Shown here: positions 9,963-21,198 of the stretch, one piece after another
How the letters are laid out: each line of letters begins with the position of its first letter
Position numbering within the stretch: the stretch's first letter is position 1
DNA from: Pollenia angustigena
Lineage: Eukaryota > Arthropoda > Insecta > Diptera > Polleniidae
Assembly: GCA_930367215.1 (NCBI GenBank)
Contig: OV884056.1
Location: 126,044,053 to 126,108,052 of the forward strand
Reading direction: 5' to 3'
Length of the DNA stretch: 64,000 nucleotides
Program-made: the position numbers and the translations under genes
Notes under the pieces: model-generated
Databases searched by the model: none
Seen by the model: the letters and a program-made list of their open reading frames with translations, nothing else
What the model was told of the DNA's origin: nothing

Positions 9963-10421
9963 TTAAAAATTCTTAAATATATACTTAAATAAACTTAAAA
10001 CTAAAATATCATTATAATTTAAATTGAAATAATTAAACAATTTTAAAATTTTATTAAAACTTATGTTTTTACATCTTAAATAAATAAATACACAACAATA
10101 AACACCACATAAAATTGAAGTTTCACTCTGAATTCGAAGACTATTATAAGTAAAAGTTTTACAATTTTTATTTAAAAATAACCTAAAAGACTTATTGGGA
10201 GATTGACCAGCAGAACAAAAGTACTCGGCAGGTTTGTTTGTAGGAAAATAAAAAGCAACCCAATGCTGTCCAGGCATATGTGATGGATCAGTGTTAGCAA
10301 CGTAAAATGATGGTTTTGAAACTGGTTGTGTTGGTAATTTATTACATGCAAATACACCTTTAAATTTATATTTGGTTATATTATTGGAGTTTAAAGTATT
10401 TTTAATATTGATTGAATTCAT
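9963..10421 (-). CDS. adenain-like cysteine protease (Polinton PRO)
   Basis: The 152-residue protein matches the adenovirus-type protease family used by Polintons to mature capsids. Landmarks in order are FKGVFACNKLP, VANTDPSHMPGQHWVAFYF with the catalytic His, AEYFCSAGQSP at the acidic position, and QSETSILCGVYCCVFIYLRC with the oxyanion Gln and nucleophile Cys. The usual order His, acid, Gln, Cys is complete, and the length is near normal for the shorter members. Its ATG overlaps the capsid gene stop as ATGA (10418-10421), so the two genes are probably read from one transcript. No internal stop is seen. Confidence 0.85.
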   Translation of the reverse strand: MNSINIKNTLNSNNITKYKFKGVFACNKLPTQPVSKPSFYVANTDPSHMPGQHWVAFYFPTNKPAEYFCSAGQSPNKSFRLFLNKNCKTFTYNSLRIQSETSILCGVYCCVFIYLRCKNISFNKILKLFNYFNLNYNDILVLSLFKYIFKNF

Positions 10422-11320
10422 AGTGTTTGAATAATATTACGCGTTTTGTCAATTTCTATAACACTATCAAATTCACAATATACTAAGCACGTTATTGCTT
10501 CAATAATTGGTTTGCCAAAACGCCCTTCAATACGAATAGTTCCCTGGTTTATTAAATTACCACAATTAGAATTATTATTATGATCTGGTGTCAAGTCGAA
10601 AGCAAGTAAAAAATATCCGTTATCAAAAAGTTCTTTAGTTATTTGATGACCTTTATCGAAATGATGAATTCCAGTTCTTTTAAATAGTGTTTGATAACCA
10701 CGAGTACTTATTATCCCTCCGTTATTGTAGTTAAGTTCAATTGGTTGTGCAGGAAATTGTACTCCATTTACAACCAAATTAAATCTTTGTAAATTAAAAT
10801 GTTGAAAGTAAAATGGATTTTCTTTTTTCTCTCCAGTATATGCTTTATTAGACACCATTCCAAAAATTAAAAAATTTGGTAATTGTCCTAGTATAACGTT
10901 ATCTAAAGTTAATGAGTGATTTCCAGGGTGTATTGTAAATGTTTTTATTTCCACTCTTTTATAAGGATAAATAGCATTTCTTGATTGTAATACATTATGA
11001 TGAGCCATTAGAATATTATGATTAATAGTAAGATGGTTTAAATATAAATTAGCTTCATGAATTTTAATATAAGATTCATTTTTATCGCCACCTTCTAAAA
11101 TGTAAAATTCCGGTTTTTCCAAGTTTATTGTTACCTTTAGATCAACATTATTTAGCAAGTATTTTTGTTGGTTAAACACATCAACATGAAGTTTTCCAAA
11201 AAGCTCTACTCTTTTTTCATCCTTAAATAGTTTTTTTCTCTTTTCTAAACCAGGATTTTCTTTATCACAGCCACATGATTCAGGATGCGTTGATCTAGCA
11301 TCATTTCCATAATTTAACAA
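10418..11320 (-). CDS. Polinton major capsid protein, C-terminal part
   Basis: The 300-residue frame covers the second part of a double-jelly-roll capsid protein. Supporting landmarks are NPGLEKRKKLF, ELFGKLHVDVFNQQKYLLN, LGQLPNFLIFGMVSNKAYTG, NPFYFQHFNLQRFNLVVNG, LLAFDLTPDH, GTIRIEGRFGKPI and CEFDSVIEIDKTRNI near the C-terminus, an arrangement I know from Polinton capsid (F54H12.2-like) proteins. Family members have an additional N-terminal jelly roll. It is absent because similarity ends at about 11,320-11,340 where the right arm begins, so the protein is truncated. The C-terminus is natural, with TGA overlapping the protease ATG. Confidence 0.8.
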   Translation of the reverse strand: MLNYGNDARSTHPESCGCDKENPGLEKRKKLFKDEKRVELFGKLHVDVFNQQKYLLNNVDLKVTINLEKPEFYILEGGDKNESYIKIHEANLYLNHLTINHNILMAHHNVLQSRNAIYPYKRVEIKTFTIHPGNHSLTLDNVILGQLPNFLIFGMVSNKAYTGEKKENPFYFQHFNLQRFNLVVNGVQFPAQPIELNYNNGGIISTRGYQTLFKRTGIHHFDKGHQITKELFDNGYFLLAFDLTPDHNNNSNCGNLINQGTIRIEGRFGKPIIEAITCLVYCEFDSVIEIDKTRNIIQTL

Positions 11321-11552
11321 TTTTTCTATATAAGCCCTATATTGTCAGGTTGTGATACATTTTTATTGTTCAGATGTACAATACAATTTCTAAACAAGGA
11401 GTGCAATAAGTAAATAAATATATGTTTTACGAAGTATTTTCAAAAGATTTTTTAACTGTTTTATTTAATTAAAAATAGAAAGTGTAAAATTAACTTGTGA
11501 ATTTTGTGAGCACATAACTTTTGCAAACAAATTTAATAAGAAAAGGCACTTT

Positions 11553-11783
11553 ATGCGCCTGCATAATTTCAGTGTCAAGAAGTCCAAATTTCATAAAAGT
11601 CCTTCAGCTATCAAGGAAAAAAGGCGGGAGGATGTTAGTGAAGAGACTCCTGTCTACATCAGAGAATTTATGGAGGAGGATGACTTATTTTTATCGGAAA
11701 TAAAGGAAGAGGACGATTTAATAAGAGAATTTATGGAGGAGGATGACTTATTTTTATCAGAAATAAAGGAGGAGGGACTTTAA
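11553..11783 (+). CDS. small charged arm protein, right copy
   Basis: This 76-codon frame matches the minus-strand frame at 8929-9129 through EDVSEETP.YIREFMEEDD. It is longer because a 54-base acidic block (IREFMEEDDLFLSEIKEE) is tandemly duplicated. The conserved ATG and the preserved frame despite the internal duplication favour real coding. Function is not recognised. Gene orientation is mirrored in the two arms. Confidence 0.45.
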   Translation: MRLHNFSVKKSKFHKSPSAIKEKRREDVSEETPVYIREFMEEDDLFLSEIKEEDDLIREFMEEDDLFLSEIKEEGL

Positions 11784-11897
11784 ATTTTAAATTTTTATAT
11801 GTAAAATTATTTTTTAATAAAAGTAACAAAAATTAAAAAAAAGATTTTGTTTTTTGTTTTATTCTATTTTTCTTTATTGTAAGGATTTTTTCAGAGT

Positions 11898-12170
11898 TTA
11901 GGTATAATTTAAATCAAATATTGCAGGTCCATTTGGTAATTGACGCCCCTTGTAAATAATTGTCCAAACTTTATCATTCATTTGAGTTAAGTATGGATCC
12001 TCCTTGTTTAAAAATCTAATCATTCTATTGGGAAGATGAAACCATTTATTGTCATCTAAATTGGCAATGACTTTAAGACCATATTGTGTTTCTTTCCATT
12101 CAAAATTCACAATTTTCAAAGATTCGTTTAAAGGTATGTCATCGATACTCGGGCTTAATACCTTGGGCAA
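11898..12170 (-). CDS. 90-residue arm protein, undisrupted copy
   Basis: The frame runs from a TTG at 12170 through PKVLSPSIDDIPLNESLKIV, NFEWKETQYGLKVIANL, DDNKWFHLPNRMIRFLNKE to GRQLPNGPAIFDLNYT and a stop. No in-frame ATG lies near the N-terminus and a stop sits just upstream, so the true start is unresolved; it may be an internal exon or a truncated gene. The TKYG-V...L-DD--W-FLP-R pattern resembles small single-stranded-DNA-binding-like proteins seen in transposon and virus contexts, but I cannot confirm that. A broken copy lies in the left arm. Confidence 0.55.
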   Translation of the reverse strand: MPKVLSPSIDDIPLNESLKIVNFEWKETQYGLKVIANLDDNKWFHLPNRMIRFLNKEDPYLTQMNDKVWTIIYKGRQLPNGPAIFDLNYT

Positions 12171-12190
12171 TATTTACAATTTTTTTATAC

Positions 12191-15100
12191 TATCAAAAAG
12201 TAATTTAAATTTTTGGGAATACAAAATTTTAATTTCAAAAGATTTTGTTATTCGTGCTTAATTCCCAGTTTTTATTCTTGATAAAAACACTTGAAATTTA
12301 TTGTTGATGGGATAAGCTATTCCTATGCATTTCACTGGTTGCTTAGGCCAGATCATCAGGAAACTTCATCCATAAAGATTTTAGACAAACTAAAGATATT
12401 AAACCAAATAAAACCGTTAAACGTATAAGACTTATAGCAACAGTTTTACTTGTAACAATATCAAAGCTTGAACAAAATACATCAACAATAAAAAAAAAAA
12501 AAAAAAAAAAAGTGGGTTTATCTCATCTTACACTCCCCACTACAATCAGTTGAAATTCTTTCAACATTAATTGTAGTTGTAAGTAGGTTAAGAAAAACAA
12601 AATAAAAAACAAACAACAACTTACAAAAGATGTTGTCAATTAAGTGTTTTTTTAGGCCGTGCACTTGCCTGTTTATTATCAAAAAGTAATTTCAATTTTT
12701 GGGAATACAAAATTTTAATTTCAAAAGATTTTGTTATTCGTGCTTAATTCCCAGTTTTTATTCTTGATAAAAACACTTGAAATTTATTGTTGATGGGATA
12801 AGCTATTCCTATGCATTTCACTGGTTGCTTAGGCCAGATCATCAGGAAACTTCATCCATAAAGATTTTAGACAAACTAAAGATATTAAACCAAATAAAAC
12901 CGTTAAACGTATAAGACTTATAGCAACAGTTTTACTTGTAACAATATCAAAGCTTGAACAAAATACATCAACAATAAAAAAGTGGGTTTATCTCATCTTA
13001 CACTCCCCACTACAATCAGTTGAAATTCTCTCAACATTAATTGTAGTTGTAAGTAGGTTAAGAAAAACAAAATAAAAAACAAACAACAACTTACAAAAGA
13101 TGTTGTCAATTAAGTGTTTTTTTAGGCCGTGCACTTGCCTGTTTATTATCAAAAAGTAATTTCAATTTTTGGGAATACAAAATTTTAATTTCAAAAGATT
13201 TTGTTATTCGTGCTTAATTCCCAGTTTTTATTCTTGATAAAAACACTTGAAATTTATTGTTGATGGGATAAGCTATTCCTATGCATTTCACTGGTTGCTT
13301 AGGCCAGATCATCAGGAAACTTCATCCATAAAGATTTTAGACAAACTAAAGATATTAAACCAAATAAAACCGTTAAACGTATAAGACTTATAGCAACAGT
13401 TTTACTTGTAACAATATCAAAGCTTGAACAAAATACATCAACAATAAAAAAGTGGGTTTATCTCATCTTACACTCCCCACTACAATCAGTTGAAATTCTC
13501 TCAACATTAATTGTAGTTGTAAGTAGGTTAAGAAAAACAAAATAAAAAACAAACAACAACTTACAAAAGATGTTGTCAATTAAGTGTTTTTTTAGGCCGT
13601 GCACTTGCCTGTTTATTATCAAAAAGTAATTTCAATTTTTGGGAATACAAAATTTTAATTTCAAAAGATTTTGTTATTCGTGCTTAATTCCCAGTTTTTA
13701 TTCTTGATAAAAACACTTGAAATTTATTGTTGATGGGATAAGCTATTCCTATGCATTTCACTGGTTGCTTAGGCCAGATCATCAGGAAACTTCATCCATA
13801 AAGATTTTAGACAAACTAAAGATATTAAACCAAATAAAACCGTTAAACGTATAAGACTTATAGCAACAGTTTTACTTGTAACAATATCAAAGCTTGAACA
13901 AAATACATCAACAATAAAAAAGTGGGTTTATCTCATCTTACACTCCCCACTACAATCAGTTGAAATTCTCTCAACATTAATTGTAGTTGTAAGTAGGTTA
14001 AGAAAAACAAAATAAAAAACAAACAACAACTTACAAAAGATGTTGTCAATTAAGTGTTTTTTTAGGCCGTGCACTTGCCTGTTTATTATCAAAAAGTAAT
14101 TTCAATTTTTGGGAATACAAAATTTTAATTTCAAAAGATTTTGTTATTCGTGCTTAATTCCCAGTTTTTATTCTTGATAAAAACACTTGAAATTTATTGT
14201 TGATGGGATAAGCTATTCCTATGCATTTCACTGGTTGCTTAGGCCAGATCATCAGGAAACTTCATCCATAAAGATTTTAGACAAACTAAAGATATTAAAC
14301 CAAATAAAACCGTTAAACGTATAAGACTTATAGCAACAGTTTTACTTGTAACAATATCAAAGCTTGAACAAAATACATCAACAATAAAAAAGTGGGTTTA
14401 TCTCATCTTACACTCCCCACTACAATCAGTTGAAATTCTCTCAACATTAATTGTAGTTGTAAGTAGGTTAAGAAAAACAAAATAAAAAACAAACAACAAC
14501 TTACAAAAGATGTTGTCAATTAAGTGTTTTTTTAGGCCGTGCACTTGCCTGTTTATTATCAAAAAGTAATTTCAATTTTTGGGAATACAAAATTTTAATT
14601 TCAAAAGATTTTGTTATTCGTGCTTAATTCCCAGTTTTTATTCTTGATAAAAACACTTGAAATTTATTGTTGATGGGATAAGCTATTCCTATGCATTTCA
14701 CTGGTTGCTTAGGCCAGATCATCAGGAAACTTCATCCATAAAGATTTTAGACAAACTAAAGATATTAAACCAAATAAAACCGTTAAACGTATAAGACTTA
14801 TAGCAACAGTTTTACTTGTAACAATATCAAAGCTTGAACAAAATACATCAACAATAAAAAAGTGGGTTTATCTCATCTTACACTCCCCACTACAATCAGT
14901 TGAAATTCTCTCAACATTAATTGTAGTTGTAAGTAGGTTAAGAAAAACAAAATAAAAAACAAACAACAACTTACAAAAGATGTTGTCAATTAAGTGTTTT
15001 TTTAGGCCGTGCACTTGCCTGTTTATTATCAAAAAGTAATTTCAATTTTTGGGAATACAAAATTTTAATTTCAAAAGATTTTGTTATTCGTGCTTAATTC

Positions 15101-16043
15101 CCAGTTTTTATTCTTGATAAAAACACTTGAAATTTATTGTTGATGGGATAAGCTATTCCTATGCATTTCACTGGTTGCTTAGGCCAGATCATCAGGAAAC
15201 TTCATCCATAAAGATTTTAGACAAACTAAAGATATTAAACCAAATAAAACCGTTAAACGTATAAGACTTATAGCAACAGTTTTACTTGTAACAATATCAA
15301 AGCTTGAACAAAATACATCAACAATAAAAAAGTGGGTTTATCTCATCTTACACTCCCCACTACAATCAGTTGAAATTCTCTCAACATTAATTGTAGTTGT
15401 AAGTAGGTTAAGAAAAACAAAATAAAAAACAAACAACAACTTACAAAAGATGTTGTCAATTAAGTGTTTTTTTAGGCCGTGCACTTGCCTGTTTATTATC
15501 AAAAAGTAATTTCAATTTTTGGGAATACAAAATTTTAATTTCAAAAGATTTTGTTATTCGTGCTTAATTCCCAGTTTTTATTCTTGATAAAAACACTTGA
15601 AATTTATTGTTGATGGGATAAGCTATTTCTATGCATTTCACTGGTTGCTTAGGCCAGATCATCAGGAAACTTCATCCATAAAGATTTTAGACAAACTAAA
15701 GATATTAAACCAAATAAAACCGTTAAACGTATAAGACTTATAGCAACAGTTTTACTTGTAACAATATCAAAGCTTGAACAAAATACATCAACAATAAAAA
15801 AGTGGGTTTATCTCATCTTACAACTCCCCACTACAATCAGTTGAAATTCTCTCAACATTAATTGTAGTTGTAAGTAGGTTAAGAAAAACAAAATAAAAAA
15901 CAAACAACAACTTACAAAAGATGTTGTCAATTAAGTGTTTTTTTAGGCCGTGCACTTGCCTGTTTATTATCAAAAAGTAATTTCAATTTTTGGGAATACA
16001 AAATTTTAATTTCAAAAGATTTTGTTATTCGTGCTTAATTCCC
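12191..16043 (+). repeat. left arm: eight tandem 470-bp units plus a partial
   Basis: Units start with tatcaaaaagtaatt at 12191, 12677, 13147, 13617, 14087, 14557, 15027, 15497 and 15968. The period is 470 bases and copies are almost identical. The first unit is 486 bases because of a 20-plus A tract at about 12,490 where the others have six A. One later unit has a one-base insertion. Each unit contains a small hairpin, gtttttat-tcttg-ataaaaac. No open frame spans a unit. Confidence 0.97.
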
Positions 16044-19000
16044 AACTGATTGTAGTGGGGAGTGTAAGATGAGATAAACCCACTTTTTTATTGTTGATGT
16101 ATTTTGTTCAAGCTTTGATATTGTTACAAGTAAAACTGTTGCTATAAGTCTTATACGTTTAACGGTTTTATTTGGTTTAATATCTTTAGTTTGTCTAAAA
16201 TCTTTATGGATGAAGTTTCCTGATGATCTGGCCTAAGCAACCAGTGAAATGCATAGGAATAGCTTATCCCATCAACAATAAATTTCAAGTGTTTTTATCA
16301 AGAATAAAAACTGGGAATTAAGCACGAATAACAAAATCTTTTGAAATTAAAATTTTGTATTCCCAAAAATTGAAATTACTTTTTGATAATAAACAGGCAA
16401 GTGCACGGCCTAAAAAAACACTTAATTGACAACATCTTTTGTAAGTTGTTGTTTGGTTTTTATTTTGTTTTTCTTAACCTACTTACAACTACAATTAATG
16501 TTGAGAGAATTTCAACTGATTGTAGTGGGGAGTGTAAGATGAGATAAACCCACTTTTTTATTGTTGATGTATTTTGTTCAAGCTTTGATATTGTTACAAG
16601 TAAAACTGTTGCTATAAGTCTTATACGTTTAACGGTTTTATTTGGTTTAATATCTTTAGTTTGTCTAAAATCTTTATGGATGAAGTTTCCTGATGATCTG
16701 GCCTAAGCAACCAGTGAAATGCATAGGAATAGCTTATCCCATCAACAATAAATTTCAAGTGTTTTTATCAAGAATAAAAACTGGGAATTAAGCACGAATA
16801 ACAAAATCTTTTGAAATTAAAATTTTGTATTCCCAAAAATTGAAATTACTTTTTGATAATAAACAGGCAAGTGCACGGCCTAAAAAAACACTTAATTGAC
16901 AACATCTTTTGTAAGTTGTTGTTTGTTTTTTATTTTGTTTTTCTTAACCTACTTACAACTACAATTAATGTTGAGAGAATTTCAACTGATTGTAGTGGGG
17001 AGTGTAAGATGAGATAAACCCACTTTTTTATTGTTGATGTATTTTGTTCAAGCTTTGATATTGTTACAAGTAAAACTGTTGCTATAAGTCTTATACGTTT
17101 AACGGTTTTATTTGGTTTAATATCTTTAGTTTGTCTAAAATCTTTATGGATGAAGTTTCCTGATGATCTGGCCTAAGCAACCAGTGAAATGCATAGGAAT
17201 AGCTTATCCCATCAACAATAAATTTCAAGTGTTTTTATCAAGAATAAAAACTGGGAATTAAGCACGAATAACAAAATCTTTTGAAATTAAAATTTTGTAT
17301 TCCCAAAAATTGAAATTACTTTTTGATAATAAACAGGCAAGTGCACGGCCTAAAAAAACACTTAATTGACAACATCTTTTGTAAGTTGTTGTTTGTTTTT
17401 TATTTTGTTTTTCTTAACCTACTTACAACTACAATTAATGTTGAGAGAATTTCAACTGATTGTAGTGGGGAGTGTAAGATGAGATAAACCCACTTTTTTA
17501 TTGTTGATGTATTTTGTTCAAGCTTTGATATTGTTACAAGTAAAACTGTTGCTATAAGTCTTATACGTTTAACGGTTTTATTTGGTTTAATATCTTTAGT
17601 TTGTCTAAAATCTTTATGGATGAAGTTTCCTGATGATCTGGCCTAAGCAACCAGTGAAATGCATAGGAATAGCTTATCCCATCAACAATAAATTTCAAGT
17701 GTTTTTATCAAGAATAAAAACTGGGAATTAAGCACGAATAACAAAATCTTTTGAAATTAAAATTTTGTATTCCCAAAAATTGAAATTACTTTTTGATAAT
17801 AAACAGGCAAGTGCACGGCCTAAAAAAACACTTAATTGACAACATCTTTTGTAAGTTGTTGTTTGTTTTTTATTTTGTTTTTCTTAACCTACTTACAACT
17901 ACAATTAATGTTGAGAGAATTTCAACTGATTGTAGTGGGGAGTGTAAGATGAGATAAACCCACTTTTTTATTGTTGATGTATTTTGTTCAAGCTTTGATA
18001 TTGTTACAAGTAAAACTGTTGCTATAAGTCTTATACGTTTAACGGTTTTATTTGGTTTAATATCTTTAGTTTGTCTAAAATCTTTATGGATGAAGTTTCC
18101 TGATGATCTGGCCTAAGCAACCAGTGAAATGCATAGGAATAGCTTATCCCATCAACAATAAATTTCAAGTGTTTTTATCAAGAATAAAAACTGGGAATTA
18201 AGCACGAATAACAAAATCTTTTGAAATTAAAATTTTGTATTCCCAAAAATTGAAATTACTTTTTGATAATAAACAGGCAAGTGCACGGCCTAAAAAAACA
18301 CTTAATTGACAACATCTTTTGTAAGTTGTTGTTTGTTTTTTATTTTGTTTTTCTTAACCTACTTACAACTACAATTAATGTTGAGAGAATTTCAACTGAT
18401 TGTAGTGGGGAGTGTAAGATGAGATAAACCCACTTTTTTATTGTTGATGTATTTTGTTCAAGCTTTGATATTGTTACAAGTAAAACTGTTGCTATAAGTC
18501 TTATACGTTTAACGGTTTTATTTGGTTTAATATCTTTAGTTTGTCTAAAATCTTTATGGATGAAGTTTCCTGATGATCTGGCCTAAGCAACCAGTGAAAT
18601 GCATAGGAATAGCTTATCCCATCAACAATAAATTTCAAGTGTTTTTATCAAGAATAAAAACTGGGAATTAAGCACGAATAACAAAATCTTTTGAAATTAA
18701 AATTTTGTATTCCCAAAAATTGAAATTACTTTTTGATAATAAACAGGCAAGTGCACGGCCTAAAAAAACACTTAATTGACAACATCTTTTGTAAGTTGTT
18801 GTTTGTTTTTTATTTTGTTTTTCTTAACCTACTTACAACTACAATTAATGTTGAGAGAATTTCAACTGATTGTAGTGGGGAGTGTAAGATGAGATAAACC
18901 CACTTTTTTATTGTTGATGTATTTTGTTCAAGCTTTGATATTGTTACAAGTAAAACTGTTGCTATAAGTCTTATACGTTTAACAGTTTTATTTGGTTTAA

Positions 19001-19636
19001 TATCTTTAGTTTGTCTAAAATCTTTATGGATGAAGTTTCCTGATGATCTGGCCTAAGCAACCAGTGAAATGCATAGGAATAGCTTATCCCATCAACAATA
19101 AATTTCAAGTGTTTTTATCAAGAATAAAAACTGGGAATTAAGCACGAATAACAAAATCTTTTGAAATTAAAATTTTGTATTCCCAAAAATTGAAATTACT
19201 TTTTGATAATAAACAGGCAAGTGCACGGCCTAAAAAAACACTTAATTGACAACATCTTTTGTAAGTTGTTGTTTGTTTTTTATTTTGTTTTTCTTAACCT
19301 ACTTACAACTACAATTAATGTTGAGAGAATTTCAACTGATTGTAGTGGGGAGTGTAAGATGAGATAAACCCACTTTTTTATTGTTGATGTATTTTGTTCA
19401 AGCTTTGATATTGTTACAAGTAAAACTGTTGCTATAAGTCTTATACGTTTAACGGTTTTATTTGGTTTAATATCTTTAGTTTGTCTAAAATCTTTATGGA
19501 TGAAGTTTCCTGATGATCTGGCCTAAGCAACCAGTGAAATGCATAGGAATAGCTTATCCCATCAACAATAAATTTCAAGTGTTTTTATCAAGAATAAAAA
19601 CTGGGAATTAAGCACGAATAACAAAATCTTTTGAAA
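16044..19636 (-). repeat. right arm: inverted 470-bp units
   Basis: From 16,044 the same unit runs on the opposite strand with period 470 (landmark actgattgtagtggggag at 16045, 16515, 16985 and onward), giving about 7.6 units to 19,636. The turn joins the middle of a left unit (ttccca) to a different point of an inverted unit, so the centre is not a perfect palindrome; only the bases ca are shared at the join. The arms could pair over more than 3.5 kb. Confidence 0.97.
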
Positions 19637-20064
19637 TTTTTTTATACATCTAAAAACAAACAAGAAAAAAAAAATATAATGATAACACAGTGCAGCACTA
19701 AAGTCTTGAACCAATTGAGACCTCCAAAATCTGAAAGCTTATGATGGATGAAGAAAAACCCTAGCTGGGTTTTGCATTATTAGCTAAGGTTTTTTTTTAA
19801 TTCATGTTTGAAGTACAATTTTCAAAAACATGTACTGATTCTTAAGTCTATATCTCGTGAATAATTCGAGTTATCGCTTGTCTCTCTTCGGCAAATTTTA
19901 AGCTTCATCAGATCTAAAAATTTTACCTTTAGATAAAATCGAAAAAAACAACAACATCTTACTCAAAACAGCAAAACTGTCAAAAACTTCGAAAAATTGA
20001 TGATTTTGAACGTAAAGAATGAAAAATAAGGACACTTCAAATCTTTTTAAATATATATTTAACT

Positions 20065-20131
20065 TTAGTCGTCGCTTTCGGAGCTAGTCTCATTATCTGA
20101 AAACATGTTCCTGACCGTTTCGCTTGCATAC
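20065..20131 (-). pseudogene. acidic C-terminal tail of an unknown protein
   Basis: On the minus strand the frame ends YASETVRNMFSDNETSSES followed by two Asp codons and TAA at 20065-20067. It is preceded by a good-looking acceptor, cttaaaacag. A plausible upstream exon (LNDQKIKA with a GTAACG donor at 20,209) does not join in phase, so either the exon model is wrong or the gene is broken. It lies inside the CACAGT-ended transposon. Function unknown. Confidence 0.35.
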
Positions 20132-20545
20132 CTGTTTTAAGCAAAAAAAAAAATGCACAAAAAATTAAGAGAATAAAAATTTTAAGAGAATAGTTAACAA
20201 GTACGTTACCGGCTTTAATTTTTTGATCATTGAGTCTTATCACACTATGTATATCAAATGTCAAAAAATTTGCATTGTTTTGATTGCACGTTCGAATTAA
20301 ATAAATTTGGGGAATTTAAATAATGCGGTATACATTGTAGAAAAAAAAGTTGATATGGAAAAGTGTTGGAAGCTGAACTTGTTTTGCTAAGTTTGAGGTA
20401 TTTATGTTCCCAAATGTTCAATGAAAACACAAAAAACTAATTTTACTGCTGAATTTAGAAATGGGTACCCCTTATATTATTCTGACCAGTTGGACTTATT
20501 CGATTGTTCGTGGACACCAGATGTAGTATGCAGACGTTGCTTTTG

Positions 20546-20886
20546 CTACATATTCAACTGGATAAACAGAAAACCAAGCCTTATGGAACACCAGTAATAT
20601 GGACGGAACCAAAAGGACACGATGAAAACACATGCTACGGATGTATAAATTTTAAAAATAAAATGAATCGAAAAAAATGTCAAATGTAGTGTACATTCCT
20701 GGTCCACATGCATCTCTCCCTCGAGAACATTCTGAAGCCAACCCACCAGGAAGACTATCCAGTCCAGATGGAGCAACTATATGGACTGCTAAAACGTTTG
20801 ACAATGTGCTGGCTGATCCACCGTTCGAGCCCGAAGAAACAATCAGCAAGCCTGAGCAAGTTTTTTTAACAGTTTTGCTGATTTGA
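20546..20886 (+). pseudogene. fragment of an uncharacterised transposon-associated protein
   Basis: One frame reads QLDKQKTKPYGTPVIWTEPK, then GHDENTCYGCINFKNK, and stops near 20,690. Another frame then continues VVYIPGPHASLPREHSEANP. The W-x-E-P, H-x(4)-C-Y-x-C and P-x(3)-P-R-E-H-S-E spacing resembles an uncharacterised zinc-binding protein type that is common in arthropod genomes. A single frameshift near 20,690 separates the two parts. I do not know its role; an association with DNA transposons is inferred only from its position here. Confidence 0.4.
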
Positions 20887-21198
20887 GTAAGATGTTGTTG
20901 TTTTTTTCGATTTTATCTTAACGTGAAATTTTTAGATCTGATGAAGAGCTTAAAATTTGCCGAAGAGAGACAAGCGATAACTCGAATAGTTCACGAGATA
21001 TAGACTTAAGAATCAGTACATGTTTTTGAAAATTGTACTAAAATACACCCCCAGTCGAAAACTTCAAACATGAATTAAAAAAAACCTTAGCTAATAATGC
21101 AAAACCCACCTAGGGTTTTTCTACTACCATCATAAGCTTTCAGATTTGGGGGGTCTCAATTGGTTCAAGATTATGAAGTTAAAAAATGTGCTACTGTG

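Larger units (their letters stand above)
11405..12190. repeat. inner part of the right Polinton arm
   Basis: The sequence is the reverse complement of 8160-9240 without the MITE. It has an extra segment of about 50 bases near 11,465-11,500 that the left arm lacks. It runs into the 470-bp repeat array at 12,191, which splits the arm. The arm resumes at 19,637. Confidence 0.85.
12180..19647. mobile_element. possible foldback-type element made of 470-bp repeats, with 11-bp target duplication
   Basis: The left Polinton arm shows the uninterrupted site reading acaatttttttatacatcta. In the right arm the 11 bases tttttttatac occur on both sides of the array, at 12,180-12,190 and 19,637-19,647. A 7,446-bp block therefore inserted there with a target duplication of 9-11 bases (two T bases are ambiguous). 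Two inverted arms of tandem subrepeats with almost no loop recall foldback (FB/Galileo) transposons. Against that, the two ends are not symmetric: the left starts 43-47 bases earlier in the unit than the right. No transposase is encoded. Confidence 0.6.
19686..21198. mobile_element. 1.5-kb DNA transposon with CACAGT ends
   Basis: Inverted ends of roughly 300 bases, beginning cacagtgcagcac on the left and cacagtagcac on the right (read inward), flank about 0.9 kb. The intact left Polinton arm shows the empty site gataataaataaa. Here TAA is repeated at 19683-19685 and 21199-21201, so the target duplication is three bases. CAC ends and a 3-bp TSD could fit CACTA-like (CMC) or PIF/Harbinger elements; I cannot choose. 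Only remnants of coding sequence are inside. Confidence 0.85.

Noticed and set aside
9240..11405. Polinton DNA polymerase, integrase or ATPase
   Set aside because: I looked on both strands for their motifs in the core and arms and saw none. Only protease and capsid parts are present.
12191..19636. CRISPR array
   Set aside because: Units are 470 bases and uniform with no unique spacers, in a eukaryotic transposon setting.
19686..21198. Transib element
   Set aside because: It has CACAGTG-like ends, but the empty site shows a 3-bp TAA duplication where Transib makes 5 bp.
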